The notes beneath the pieces were generated by a model. It was given only the letters and a program-made list of their open reading frames with translations, searched no databases and was not told the DNA's origin. A DNA stretch of 64,000 bases, from positions 496,001 to 560,000 of the forward strand of contig NZ_CP047165.1 of assembly GCF_009833965.1 (NCBI RefSeq), given 5' to 3'. The number at the start of each line of letters is the position of its first letter. Position 1 is the first letter of the stretch. The DNA is from Pelistega ratti (lineage in GTDB: Bacteria; Pseudomonadota; Gammaproteobacteria; Burkholderiales; Burkholderiaceae_B). Of the stretch, positions 9,797 to 18,526 are shown one piece after another. The position numbers and the translations under genes were made by a program.

Positions 9797-10099
9797 TTAA
9801 AACCCAAAATCAGGTTCAACCGCTAGGTATGAAGGTGTATCCTCTTTTTCTGTTGCTATATCAATACTAAGTGTATCGACAGGAACACAACAACACGGTA
9901 AAACTTCACCACTAAACACATAAGCCAGTGGCTCAGTTAAATACTGTACTTCTCCACTAATTACGCGAGTACGGCATGAGCCACAATAACCCGAACGGCA
10001 TTGGTATTCCACCTGATGCCCTGTTCTTTCGAGTCCTTCTAGTAAAGTCTCACCTGTTTGTAAATTAAAACTTTTAGAACGAGTAATGACTAAACTCAT
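9797..10099 (-). CDS. yfaE: 2Fe-2S ferredoxin, class Ia RNR cofactor maintenance
   Basis: A 100-residue plant-type ferredoxin. The cluster ligands are visible in CRSGYCGSC, with a fourth cysteine in the cluster of three at LPCCCVP. In E. coli the YfaE protein supplies electrons that regenerate the diferric-tyrosyl radical of NrdB. The gene overlaps nrdB by 4 nt at its start, as expected for that role. It is last in the nrdA-nrdB-yfaE operon and converges on pmrB. Confidence 0.92.
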   Translation of the reverse strand: MSLVITRSKSFNLQTGETLLEGLERTGHQVEYQCRSGYCGSCRTRVISGEVQYLTEPLAYVFSGEVLPCCCVPVDTLSIDIATEKEDTPSYLAVEPDFGF

Positions 10100-11229
10100 A
10101 GATCAAAATCATCAAAATCTTCTGTATTGACCTCTGCATCAATTTGACCCACCAAATAAGAAGAAATTTCAACCTCTTGAGGGGCAACTTGAACATTATC
10201 AGAGGTTAGCCAAGCATTAATCCAAGGGATAGGATTTTGAGTAGCGCCAGGGAAAGCCGGTTGTAATCCAACGGCTTGCATGCGAATATTGGTAATATAT
10301 TCAACATATTGCACCAAAATATCTTTATTTAAACCAATCATTGAACCATCACGGAATAAATAAGCCGCCCACTCTTTTTCTTGTTCCGCCGCCACTTTAA
10401 ATAAATCAAAGCATGCTTGTTCCAATTCTTTCGCTACAATAGCCATTTCTGGATCATCTGTCCCACTACGCATAATATTTAACATATGCTGTGTGCCTGT
10501 TAGGTGTAAAGCTTCATCTCGCGCAATTAATTTGATGATTTTAGCATTCCCTTCCATTAATTTACGCTCAGCAAAGGCAAAAGAGCAAGCAAAACTCACA
10601 TAAAAACGAATAGCTTCTAAGGCATTAACTGCCATTAAACAAAGATAAAGTTTTTTCTTTAATTCATAAAGACTAACCTTTACTTCTTTACCATTGATAA
10701 GGTGTTTACCCTCACCAAATTGATCATAAAGCTGGGTTAAATGAATTAAATCATCATAGTAGCAAGAAATATCTCTTGCTCGTGCAAGGATATGCTCATT
10801 TGTCACAATATCATCAAACACTATCCCCGGATTATTTGTAATATTACGAATAATATGTGTGTAAGAGCGTGAATGAATCGTTTCTGAGAATGCCCATGTT
10901 TCAATCCATGTTTCTAATTCAGGAAGAGAAACTAATGGTAAAAGTGCCACATTAGGGCTACGTCCTTGAATAGAATCTAATAAGGTTTGATATTTAAGGT
11001 TACTGATAAAAATATGTTTCTCATGATCAGGTAATCCTGCGTAATCAATACGATCTTGTGAAACATCAATCTCTTCTGGTCGCCAAAAAAAAGATAATTG
11101 TTTTTCAATTAATTTTTCAAAAGTTTCATATTTTTGTTGATCATAACGAGCCACATTCACACTTTGCCCAAAAAACATGGGTTCTTTTAGTGGATCATTG
11201 GGGGTTTGGCAAAAAGTACTATATGACAT
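10096..11229 (-). CDS. nrdB: Ribonucleoside-diphosphate reductase class Ia, beta subunit
   Basis: The 377-residue small subunit that carries the diiron-tyrosyl radical cofactor. The radical tyrosine lies in the conserved [11 protein letters not shown] segment. Iron-ligand helices are seen at [32 protein letters not shown] and [15 protein letters not shown]. The acidic C-terminal tail ([10 protein letters not shown]) is the part that docks onto NrdA. It follows nrdA by 26 nt and precedes yfaE with a 4-nt overlap. Confidence 0.97.
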   Translation of the reverse strand: MSYSTFCQTPNDPLKEPMFFGQSVNVARYDQQKYETFEKLIEKQLSFFWRPEEIDVSQDRIDYAGLPDHEKHIFISNLKYQTLLDSIQGRSPNVALLPLVSLPELETWIETWAFSETIHSRSYTHIIRNITNNPGIVFDDIVTNEHILARARDISCYYDDLIHLTQLYDQFGEGKHLINGKEVKVSLYELKKKLYLCLMAVNALEAIRFYVSFACSFAFAERKLMEGNAKIIKLIARDEALHLTGTQHMLNIMRSGTDDPEMAIVAKELEQACFDLFKVAAEQEKEWAAYLFRDGSMIGLNKDILVQYVEYITNIRMQAVGLQPAFPGATQNPIPWINAWLTSDNVQVAPQEVEISSYLVGQIDAEVNTEDFDDFDL

Positions 11230-11255
11230 AATGAACTCTCCATCCTACTATACTA

Positions 11256-13544
11256 TTAAATTTTGCAAGCACCGCCAGCACAATCTTCATCCTCTTGTGC
11301 AACAACGGCAATATCATCTTGCGTATCATCAGCACCATCACGTGTATTATGGTAGTAAAGTGTTTTGATACCATATTTATAGGCTGTCAATAAATCTTTG
11401 AGCAATTGTTTCATAGAAACACGACCACCCTCAAAGCGTTTAGGGTCATAGCATGTATTAGCAGAAATAGACTGATCAACAAACTTTTGCATAATACCGA
11501 CTAATTGTAAATACCCCTCCATATTAGGCATTTCCCATAGTGTTTCGTACTGATGCTTTAATTGCTCATACTCTGGCACAACTTGTTTTAAGATACCATC
11601 TTTAGAGGCTTTGACTGTTACTAACCCTCGAGGAGGCTCAATCCCATTAGTAGCATTAGAAATCTGGCTGGATGTTTCTGATGGCATTAAAGCAGTTAAG
11701 GTAGAGTTACGTAAACCATACTTCACAATATCCGCACGCAAGGCTTCCCAATCAAGGTGTAAAGGTTCAGTACAAATAGCATCTATCGCTTGCTTATACG
11801 TATCAATTGGTAAGATACCTTTTGCATAAACAGTTTCATTAAAACCTAAGCAAGGTCCTACTTCTTTTGCCAAATTCATTGACGCTTTTAATAAATAATA
11901 TTGGATTGCTTCAAAGGTACGATGTGTTAAAGCATTACCACTACCATCTGAATATTTCGCACCATTTTTTGCTAAGTAATAGGCATAATTAATCACCCCA
12001 ATACCCAATGCTCGGCGCTTCATACTACCTAAATAAGCTGCTTTAATAGGATAATCTTGATAGTCTAATAAGGCATCTAAAGCACGTACGACTAAATCTG
12101 CCAAATGCTCTAATTCATTCAGATTATCTAAAGCACCTAGATTAAAGGCAGATAACGTACATAAGGCAATTTCACCTTCCTCATCATTAATATCATTTAA
12201 GGGCTTAGTAGGTAAGGTAATCTCTAAACATAAATTACTTTGGCGAACAGGTGCTACTTTAGAATCAAAGGCACTATGTGTATTACTATGATCAACATTA
12301 TGAATATATATCCGCCCGGTACTTGCTCGCTCCTGCATCATTAATGAGAAAAGATCTACTGCTTTTACAGAACGCTTACGAATAGTAGGATCATTTTCAT
12401 ATTGAAGATACAGTTTTTCAAAAAGTGCTTGATCTTCAAAGAAAGCATCATATAAACCCGGAACATCAGAAGGTGAAAATAAAGTAATATTCTCCCCTTT
12501 GATAAAACGTTTATACATTAATTGATTAAGCTGTACCCCATAATCCATATGGCGAACACGGTTTTCTTCAACACCACGGTTATTTTTGAGGACTAATAGG
12601 GACTCAACCTCTAAATGCCAAATAGGATAGAATAAAGTCGCCGCTCCTCCACGAACACCGCCTTGAGAACAACATTTAACCGCTGTTTGAAAGTGCTTAT
12701 AAAAAGGAATACATCCTGTATGCTGTGCTTCCCCCCCACGAATAGGACTACCTACCGCACGAATACGTCCTGCATTAACACCAATTCCTGCACGTTGAGA
12801 CACATAGCGAACAATAGCAGAGCTAGTCGCATTAATAGAATTTAAACTATCATCACATTCAATCAGTACGCATGAACTAAATTGACGCGTTGGTGTACGC
12901 ACACCAGCCATAATCGGTGTTGGTAATGAAATTTTGAAAGTTGAGACAGCATCATAGAAATCTTTTACATAATTCAGACGTGTCTCTGCTGGATATTTAG
13001 CAAATAAACACGCAGCAACTAAAATATACAAAAATTGAGGACTTTCATAAATCTCATTTGTCACCCGATTTTGTACTAAATACTTTCCCTCTAATTGCTT
13101 CACTGCTGCATAAGAAAAAGTCATATCACGGCTATGATCAATATAGCTATCCAGTTGGTCTAATTCTACTTCGGTATAATCTTCAAGAATATGTGCATCA
13201 TATTTTTTCTTTTCAACCATTTTGATCACATGATCATATAAACGAGGTGGATCATATTGACCAAATGCTTTTTTACGAAGATGGAAAATAGCTAAACGAG
13301 CTGCTAAGAACTGATAATCTGGTGTATTAGGTGAAATAAGATCAGCTGCTGCTTTAATAATCGTTTCATGAATATGCTCTGTACGCATACCATCATAAAA
13401 TTGGATTTGAGATTTTAGCTCTACTTGTGAAACAGAAACATTATTAAGCCCTTCTGCTGCCCATGTAATCACACGGTGAATTTTGTCTAAATTCAATGGT
13501 TCTGTTGATCCATTACGTTTAACAACAGATAATTTTGTATTCAT
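11256..13544 (-). CDS. nrdA: Ribonucleoside-diphosphate reductase class Ia, alpha subunit
   Basis: The 762-residue catalytic subunit that reduces NDPs to dNDPs. An N-terminal ATP cone (VVKRNGSTEPLNLDKIHRVI) gives overall allosteric control by ATP/dATP. Active-site cysteines are visible in FSSCVLIEC, NLCLEITLPT and IALCTLSAFNLG. The C-terminus ends EDCAGGACKI, where the Cys-x4-Cys pair matches the swinging redox cysteines of the E. coli enzyme (CESGACKI). An upstream ATG at 13556 is in frame, but the family N-terminus fits the ATG at 13544. Candidate NrdR-like boxes lie about 30-100 bp upstream. Confidence 0.97.
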   Translation of the reverse strand: MNTKLSVVKRNGSTEPLNLDKIHRVITWAAEGLNNVSVSQVELKSQIQFYDGMRTEHIHETIIKAAADLISPNTPDYQFLAARLAIFHLRKKAFGQYDPPRLYDHVIKMVEKKKYDAHILEDYTEVELDQLDSYIDHSRDMTFSYAAVKQLEGKYLVQNRVTNEIYESPQFLYILVAACLFAKYPAETRLNYVKDFYDAVSTFKISLPTPIMAGVRTPTRQFSSCVLIECDDSLNSINATSSAIVRYVSQRAGIGVNAGRIRAVGSPIRGGEAQHTGCIPFYKHFQTAVKCCSQGGVRGGAATLFYPIWHLEVESLLVLKNNRGVEENRVRHMDYGVQLNQLMYKRFIKGENITLFSPSDVPGLYDAFFEDQALFEKLYLQYENDPTIRKRSVKAVDLFSLMMQERASTGRIYIHNVDHSNTHSAFDSKVAPVRQSNLCLEITLPTKPLNDINDEEGEIALCTLSAFNLGALDNLNELEHLADLVVRALDALLDYQDYPIKAAYLGSMKRRALGIGVINYAYYLAKNGAKYSDGSGNALTHRTFEAIQYYLLKASMNLAKEVGPCLGFNETVYAKGILPIDTYKQAIDAICTEPLHLDWEALRADIVKYGLRNSTLTALMPSETSSQISNATNGIEPPRGLVTVKASKDGILKQVVPEYEQLKHQYETLWEMPNMEGYLQLVGIMQKFVDQSISANTCYDPKRFEGGRVSMKQLLKDLLTAYKYGIKTLYYHNTRDGADDTQDDIAVVAQEDEDCAGGACKI

Positions 13545-13569
13545 ATAGTAGTCCATTTAATCGTTAACA

Positions 13570-13642
13570 GGACTAAATATAATTTTTTGTTAAAAACTAT
13601 ATTTAGTATTGCAAAGCTTGTTTCAAATACAAGATATGGTGT
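13570..13642 (-). promoter_or_regulatory. Candidate NrdR-box region upstream of nrdA
   Basis: The best match is at 13594-13609 (core CTATATTTAG, 9 of 10 to the NrdR core CwAtATaTwG). A weaker match at 13570-13585 (core CTAAATATAA) forms a 10-bp inverted repeat with it, and another weak match is at 13627-13642. NrdR normally binds two boxes with centres about 31-32 bp apart. Here the distances are 24 and 33, so the arrangement is not ideal and the call is tentative. Confidence 0.4.
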
Positions 13643-14023
13643 AAGTATAGTATAAAAATACAATTACTGCTACCACATGGAAAGCAAGGAAAATAAATCT
13701 AACGTATTGAACAAGCAAATATTTTTAGAGAAAAAAGCGATGTTTAAGAATTTGTAAATATCGCTTTATATCGCTATGATTCGTAAGATACTTATAACTA
13801 TCAATTATAAAACAGAATGATGAAATCCTAATGAACATTAAAACTTACCCCCCTTTTTCTATTTGTATCATCCGTTCATTGATATAAGTAGTATAAAAAT
13901 AGCCTTCAATCTGTTTTTAAGGAATCATATTTTTTGTGTAATATAAACGATTGGTTACCCTCTTTTTATACCCTATTTTGATTACTTATCTGGAGGTAAT
14001 AACTATTTTATTACCAACAAAGA
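13643..14023. other. Non-coding AT-rich stretch between the Nudix gene and nrdA
   Basis: No credible reading frame was found. An 8-bp inverted repeat (AAAGCGAT at 13734-13741 and ATCGCTTT at 13760-13767) is present without a T run. It probably holds the distal part of the nrdA promoter region; nothing else is recognisable. Confidence 0.4.
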
Positions 14024-14737
14024 TTAGACAGAACGATAAAGCATTTCACATTGTAAATAAAACTGCCTAATAATCATCGCTGTAATTCCCCAAATGAAAT
14101 GATTTTGCCATGTCATCGAAAAATAATGTCGCTGTAAATTATGCCCCATCTCTACTTCGTGGATATAATGATTATCAGGATTTAATAAAAAGTGTAAAGG
14201 CACTGAAAACACCATTTCAACTTCTTCTCTATTAATAGATAAGGTATAATGTTCATCAACTATAGCCACAAAAGGCGTAACACTAAACCCTGTCCCCGTT
14301 ATCACGGAAGGTAATTGACCCATAACATGAATATGGGAAGCTGTAATTCCTATTTCTTCAAAAGTTTCTCTTAGCGCAGTTTCCTCAAGATTTTTATCCT
14401 CTATATCTTGCTTTCCCCCCGGAAAACTAATCTGTCCTCGATGTTTTTCAAGCAGTAATGACCGTTGTGTTAATAATAATTCTAACTGATGATTTTTTTG
14501 AATAATTGGTACTAATACAGCCGCCTTGGTATAGTTTGCAGATAAGGCTTGAGGGTATTTTTCTTGTTGAACTTTTGACATGAAAAAATCATGCTTAATT
14601 TCACCTTGTGCTAAAGCCCTTTTTATATTCCCTACATTGATCCATACTTCTGGAATAGCAAACAATTGATGATTCGCTTGTATGGCTTTTTGGATACGCG
14701 GATCAAATAAAGGATTACCAGATAACTGTTGTTGCAT
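14024..14737 (-). CDS. CoA pyrophosphatase-type Nudix hydrolase
   Basis: A 237-residue protein with a Nudix fold. The sequence LLLTQRSLLLEKHRGQISFPGGK is the extra signature of the NudL/coenzyme A diphosphatase subgroup and runs into the Nudix box (ETALRETFEEIGI, with the REx2EE metal-binding core). These enzymes cleave CoA and its derivatives to phosphopantetheine and 3',5'-ADP. It is a single gene between the nrdA upstream region and the terminator of rplS. The substrate is inferred from the signature only. Confidence 0.88.
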   Translation of the reverse strand: MQQQLSGNPLFDPRIQKAIQANHQLFAIPEVWINVGNIKRALAQGEIKHDFFMSKVQQEKYPQALSANYTKAAVLVPIIQKNHQLELLLTQRSLLLEKHRGQISFPGGKQDIEDKNLEETALRETFEEIGITASHIHVMGQLPSVITGTGFSVTPFVAIVDEHYTLSINREEVEMVFSVPLHFLLNPDNHYIHEVEMGHNLQRHYFSMTWQNHFIWGITAMIIRQFYLQCEMLYRSV

Positions 14738-14761
14738 ACGATACTACATTATTTTTATGAT

Positions 14762-14793
14762 AAAAAAAGCACCTACATAAAATGCAGATGCTT
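14762..14793 (-). terminator. Rho-independent terminator of rplS
   Basis: On the minus strand AAGCATCTGCAT pairs with ATGTAGGTGCTT (12 bp, two G-U wobbles) around a short loop, followed by a run of seven T. It lies just after the rplS stop codon. Confidence 0.85.
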
Positions 14794-14819
14794 TCTTTTT
14801 GTCTATTAAAGCGTCAAAA

Positions 14820-15194
14820 TTAAGCTGCCTTACGTGCAGGTAATTTTTCTTTAATACGAGCAGCCTTACCAGAACGGTTGCGTAAGTAGTATAACTTAGC
14901 ACGACGCACAGCACCACGGCGTTTTACTTCGATAGAAGCAATTTGTGGAGAATATAATTGGAAAGTACGCTCTACGGCTTCACCAGAAGAAATCTTACGA
15001 ACGATAAACGCTGAGTTTAAACCACGATTACGTTTTGCGATAACAACGCCTTCATAAGCTTGCTGACGTTTACGGTTACCCTCAACAACGTTAACATTAA
15101 CAACAACTGTATCACCAGGTGCAAACTCAACAACTGCTTTACCGCCTGTTAAGCGCGCAATCTCTTCTTGCTCTAAAGTTTGAATTAAGTTCAT
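14820..15194 (-). CDS. rplS: 50S ribosomal protein L19
   Basis: The protein (124 residues from the ATG at 15194) shows the L19 hallmarks: [51 protein letters not shown], and the basic [14 protein letters not shown] near the end. An in-frame upstream start at 15221 is rejected because a good ribosome binding site (AAGGA) sits six bases before 15194. In many relatives rplS follows rpsP-rimM-trmD, but here it stands alone with its own promoter and terminator. Confidence 0.97.
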   Translation of the reverse strand: MNLIQTLEQEEIARLTGGKAVVEFAPGDTVVVNVNVVEGNRKRQQAYEGVVIAKRNRGLNSAFIVRKISSGEAVERTFQLYSPQIASIEVKRRGAVRRAKLYYLRNRSGKAARIKEKLPARKAA

Positions 15195-15310
15195 GTTTTT
15201 CCTTAAAACCATCATACGCAACCCTAAATTGATATAAAAGACAAAAGTCCTTAATAACTACACCTACCATTAAGCGTAGTAGTTGCCAGAGGATGAAAAC
15301 TAAGTCTCAA

Positions 15311-15339
15311 ATTATAAAAAAAATAGATAAAAACATCAA
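15311..15339 (-). promoter_or_regulatory. Sigma-70-type promoter of rplS
   Basis: Read on the minus strand, TTGATG (15334-15339) and a perfect TATAAT (15311-15316) are separated by 17 bp, about 115 bp upstream of the rplS start. Because this promoter lies downstream of the hairpins at 15475-15570 with respect to rplS, those hairpins are not part of the rplS leader. Confidence 0.65.
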
Positions 15340-15449
15340 GACTTGATTAAAAACAATGATAAATACAAAAAAATTTATCAAAAAACAAGCTATCAAAGAG
15401 GTAAAAAAACCACAAGAGATAAAAAGAAAGTAAAAAAGCTTGCAAAAAA

Positions 15450-15469
15450 TACTGTATAAATGTACAGTA
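15450..15469 (+). promoter_or_regulatory. LexA (SOS) operator
   Basis: The site is TACTGT-N8-ACAGTA, a perfect palindrome in its outer 6 bp. It contains the CTGT-N8-ACAG core and matches the E. coli consensus at 18 of 20 positions. A TATAAA at 15468-15473 could be a -10 element, so LexA bound here would block transcription toward the gene at 15681. Betaproteobacterial LexA is known to use the E. coli-type operator. Confidence 0.8.
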
Positions 15470-15474
15470 TAAAT

Positions 15475-15680
15475 GTCGTTGGCATAGTAACGACAATCAG
15501 GTGTAGGGTCCTGATTTCCATCTACCTGTTACTTATATGATAGCAGGTAGATGGGCCTCTCTGTAGAGAGATAAAGATAATGATTTTAATACTGTATGTT
15601 AGATAATCACTACCGCTATATATTATATAGGATGTTGTTTAGGGAAAGGAATATCTAACATTTTAATAAGGGTAATTAGA
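15475..15680 (+). ncRNA. Highly structured 5' leader of an SOS-box gene
   Basis: Four perfect consecutive hairpins begin directly after the LexA box: 15475-15494 (6 bp), 15495-15516 (7 bp), 15518-15554 (11 bp, extendable to about 14) and 15557-15570 (5 bp, 4-nt loop). Downstream, TGTTAGATA at about 15598 pairs perfectly with TATCTAACA at about 15650. It encloses a small palindrome and a GGGAAAGGAA sequence shortly before the ribosome binding site of the gene at 15681. No long T run follows any hairpin, so these are not ordinary terminators. Structured leaders that delay translation are known for SOS-induced membrane toxins such as TisB; this case is inference. It could also be a separate small RNA. 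Confidence 0.6.
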
Positions 15681-16028
15681 ATGACAAACACATACTATCA
15701 TCATACTAACATTATGCCTACTTTTACAGGCACTCATTATAATTGGTCTATATCAGCAGCACCCCAACAAAAATCAGCTAAAACAACGCAGCCCAAAACC
15801 ATATTTACACATACACTACCACAGAATACCTTACCTCAGCCCTCTTACCGTCCTGTACAAGACTGGGTAAATATGCCTATGATACGCACGAGAGGGTTAC
15901 GCAGTGATTTACGCTATATCAAAGCTTATATCGGTAGAGCATTATCCTCATTCTGGGGTGATTTACTCATGGTACTTATCTGGGCAGCTATGATTCCATC
16001 ATTAAGTATGCTATCACTTTGGGTATAA
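15681..16028 (+). CDS. Small tail-anchored membrane protein under apparent SOS control
   Basis: Not recognised. The 115-residue protein has a polar, Thr/Gln/Pro-rich N-terminal half with no signal peptide. A basic amphipathic stretch follows (about 70-90, containing RTRGLRSDLRYIKAY), then a single hydrophobic segment at about 94-114 that ends the protein (LSLWV). This layout suggests a cytoplasmic N-terminus anchored in the inner membrane by its tail. A ribosome binding site (TAAGGG) is correctly spaced. The LexA box and structured leader upstream suggest expression only after DNA damage. Roles consistent with that are a division inhibitor (compare the small membrane inhibitors of Caulobacter) or a TisB-like membrane toxin; neither is shown by sequence homology. 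Confidence 0.7.
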   Translation: MTNTYYHHTNIMPTFTGTHYNWSISAAPQQKSAKTTQPKTIFTHTLPQNTLPQPSYRPVQDWVNMPMIRTRGLRSDLRYIKAYIGRALSSFWGDLLMVLIWAAMIPSLSMLSLWV

Positions 16029-16087
16029 AGTCATCTTTTATAGACATTATGAGGCATTGTCTTAATCACTAGGTATATACAAAAACA

Positions 16088-16498
16088 TTACGATAATGTA
16101 TGCATATATTCAAAAATAGCTTGCTGTAAGTCCTTCTGAACAGAAAATAAATCCTTTTGCTGTAGTAATGCCTCATAATGTCGAGCATCAAACTCATAAA
16201 TACCACTTGCTTTAAAACAAAAAGCAATTGACCATGGTTTCACCGAGGGTATTAGCTTAATAATCTGCCCTTTCTTATTACAAAACACTACTAAAATAGG
16301 CATACGCATAAACATTGTATGTACTATCTTACACCGTGGAAAATACATTCCCTTATCCTTTGGTAAAGATGGCATACCTATTAATCCACGCAAGCGTTGC
16401 CAAAAACTATCTGCCATTATTATTGTCATGCGATTAAATTTATATAAAACGATTAGAAGTTGTTCCCAAAGTGGGTCTGTTAATGCTATTCTCGTCAT
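16088..16498 (-). CDS. DUF192 family protein
   Basis: A 136-residue protein of the DUF192 family (function unknown, a small beta-rich fold often found near Tad pilus genes). Family features are WQRLRGLIGMPSL, the GMYFPRCKIVHTMFM segment and the VPF-like PILVVFCNKKGQIIKLIPSVKPW. Most relatives carry a signal peptide, but none is apparent here and no strong ribosome binding site precedes the ATG at 16498. It lies downstream of the Tad operon but beyond two terminators, so it is probably transcribed on its own. Confidence 0.7.
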   Translation of the reverse strand: MTRIALTDPLWEQLLIVLYKFNRMTIIMADSFWQRLRGLIGMPSLPKDKGMYFPRCKIVHTMFMRMPILVVFCNKKGQIIKLIPSVKPWSIAFCFKASGIYEFDARHYEALLQQKDLFSVQKDLQQAIFEYMHTLS

Positions 16499-16560
16499 TA
16501 TCTACAAAATAGGTAATATTTATGATGGTTTTTTGCTTATTTTCAAATTGAGAACATAGC

Positions 16561-16590
16561 CTAAAAACACGATACCTTTTTAAATGGTAT
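16561..16590 (-). terminator. Second, weaker terminator after the Tad operon
   Basis: On the minus strand an ATACC/GGTAT hairpin with a TTT/AAA inner stem is followed by GTGTTTTTAG, the same flank as in the terminator at 16620-16656. The two look like a duplicated element. Confidence 0.5.
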
Positions 16591-16619
16591 AACTTTTAAT
16601 ATTAAACCCAGATAATATG

Positions 16620-16656
16620 CTAAAAACACTATACCTATTTAAACAAATAGGTATAG
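16620..16656 (-). terminator. Terminator of the Tad operon
   Basis: A perfect 12-bp stem (CTATACCTATTT with AAATAGGTATAG) and a 4-nt loop are followed on the minus strand by TGTTTTTAG. It lies about 70 nt after the tadC stop codon. Confidence 0.75.
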
Positions 16657-16727
16657 TAATCATAAGAAACCTATCGTTGTATCCTATAGCACTATATACA
16701 ATCCCCTGCACTACTATCTATGTTCAA

Positions 16728-17600
16728 TTAAAAGAAACCAATATCTGAGATTTGTGATACCAAGGGAAAAGCAATCACAATAAATGTACATGGAAAAATA
16801 AATAGTACCAATGGAAATAACATTTTGACAGGGGCAGTGGCAGCTTTCTTTTCTGCTCGTAAAAAACGCTCTCCCCTAAATTGATCGGCTTGTGTTCTTA
16901 ATACTGGCCCTAAACTCATCCCCAGCTTATCCGCCTGTATTAAACTACTCACCCATTGTTTTACTTCATTTAAACCTATCCGTTGAGATAAACCTTTCAA
17001 TGCTTCCATACGATTTACCCCTGTACGCATATCATTTAAAGTATGCCTTAACTCTTGTCGTAAAGGGCTATCAGGTAATGCTTGAGAAGCTTGTAATAAA
17101 GCACCATGTAAGTTTAAGCCTGACTCAACACATAGAGTGGTCATATCTAAGAAAAAGGGAAATACTTTCAGAATAGATTGCTTTCTCTCTCGTGCCTTTC
17201 GCTGTAAAAATACGAGAGGAAGTTGAAACCCCAATACCATACTAAGCAATAAAACACCCAGAAGCCCAAAATAATTATTAATCATATTCAAGATTGATAA
17301 TACACCTAGAACACCTACGACAATACTACATAAGCCTTGTAACCCTGCTATATCCTTAGTAGAAACATCACCCTTATAACCAGCTAGCTCAATATTATGT
17401 TGTAATTTTCGTTGATATGTCCATGATAAAAAAGGCATAACTACTGTACTGGATACGGTTACCCACGGCCAAACCCATGCTAAACGTCTTAAAGATATTG
17501 TCGGTTTTTCTTGTACTGTTTTAAGGCCAGGACTAAGTATGACATAAAAAATAGCACATAAAGAAATACCTGTTAATAGTAAACTCAAACCAAACCACAT
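16728..17600 (-). CDS. tadC: Tad pilus inner-membrane platform protein TadC
   Basis: A T2SS-F family platform protein of about 290 residues with N-terminal membrane segments, a cytoplasmic helical domain (LKVFPFFLDMTTLCVESGLNLHGAL, LRQELRHTLNDMRTGVNR) and C-terminal membrane segments (MLFPLVLFIFPCTFIVIAF). With TadB it forms the inner-membrane base on which the ATPase TadA acts. An earlier in-frame ATG at 17624 would overlap tadB by 11 nt; the ATG at 17600 has a good site (GAGGG, six bases upstream) and clears the tadB stop. It is last in the operon. Confidence 0.92.
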   Translation of the reverse strand: MWFGLSLLLTGISLCAIFYVILSPGLKTVQEKPTISLRRLAWVWPWVTVSSTVVMPFLSWTYQRKLQHNIELAGYKGDVSTKDIAGLQGLCSIVVGVLGVLSILNMINNYFGLLGVLLLSMVLGFQLPLVFLQRKARERKQSILKVFPFFLDMTTLCVESGLNLHGALLQASQALPDSPLRQELRHTLNDMRTGVNRMEALKGLSQRIGLNEVKQWVSSLIQADKLGMSLGPVLRTQADQFRGERFLRAEKKAATAPVKMLFPLVLFIFPCTFIVIAFPLVSQISDIGFF

Positions 17601-17613
17601 AATTACCCTCTTT

Positions 17614-18456
17614 CTACACATCAATATTAATAATACGGCGAATAAAAAAGATACCGCATATTTCTAAAAATATAATCAATGCCAATACTAACCACCCTGT
17701 TTGACTAGAGAGAAAAAGTGATAAGGTATTCACTTCTCCAAAATTCATAACAAGCATAAGTACAATCGGTACTCCTACCATTGCTTTCATTTGCATACGT
17801 CCTTGACTGGTTAAAGCATCAATTTTTCCTCTAATTTGCTGAATATCACGTAATGTTTGAGCGACACGTTCTAGTGCCTCAGCTAAATTTCCCCCCGTTT
17901 GAGCTGAGATTTTTAGAGAAGCAACCACTAATTGAGTAGATTCTGCTGGCATACGACTTAATAAATTATCCAATGCCTGCTCTAGTGATAATCCTAATCG
18001 TTGCTCCCTAAGCATTAGTCCAAATTCTTGTGATAAAGGAGCTTCTGACTCTTGCACCACTAACTTTAAAGCAGATTGAACACCAGACCCAGCCTTTAAA
18101 GCACCAGATAATGCCGTTAGCATGTGAGGTAATTGCATTTCAAACCGATGTAATCGTTGTTTTTTCAGACGATGAAATATAAAAGGTGGTAAAAATAAAA
18201 ATATCCCACCAACTATTAATGAAATAAAAAGATGAGATGTAACAAACCATACACCCATCATACACACAAGACAGCATAAAAATGCAGCACTCCATAATTG
18301 CACAGGATCTAAAAATAAAAAGATTTCTGTTAAATTATGCTTTGCCTGCCCTTTAAAGTGTGCCTCATACCGTTTTAGTGCAATATTAAACATTTTTATA
18401 AATAGAAAAGACAACAGACTTAAACAAACACTCATCAATATAAATGTCAAGATCAT
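17614..18456 (-). CDS. tadB: Tad pilus inner-membrane platform protein TadB
   Basis: A T2SS-F family protein of 280 residues: one N-terminal membrane segment, a pair at about residues 55-95, a cytoplasmic core with the family pattern FEMQLPHMLTALSGALKAGSGVQSAL and ISAQTGGNLAEALERVAQTLRD, and two C-terminal segments. It pairs with TadC. The ATG at 18456 has a strong ribosome binding site (AAGGAG). A gap of about 70 nt separates it from tadA. Confidence 0.93.
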   Translation of the reverse strand: MILTFILMSVCLSLLSFLFIKMFNIALKRYEAHFKGQAKHNLTEIFLFLDPVQLWSAAFLCCLVCMMGVWFVTSHLFISLIVGGIFLFLPPFIFHRLKKQRLHRFEMQLPHMLTALSGALKAGSGVQSALKLVVQESEAPLSQEFGLMLREQRLGLSLEQALDNLLSRMPAESTQLVVASLKISAQTGGNLAEALERVAQTLRDIQQIRGKIDALTSQGRMQMKAMVGVPIVLMLVMNFGEVNTLSLFLSSQTGWLVLALIIFLEICGIFFIRRIINIDV

Positions 18457-18526
18457 AAAGTCTCCTTTTCCGTGTATAGGATAAATAGATTGAATATAAG
18501 CAATAATCTCCCCATAAGATTTCCTT

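Noticed and set aside
13734..13767. Inverted repeat AAAGCGAT/ATCGCTTT as a terminator
   Set aside because: No T tract follows on either strand and the loop is long; left as an unassigned repeat in the intergenic note.
15475..15570. The hairpin array as the 5' leader of rplS on the minus strand
   Set aside because: A good TTGATG-N17-TATAAT promoter for rplS lies at 15311-15339, closer to rplS than the hairpins.
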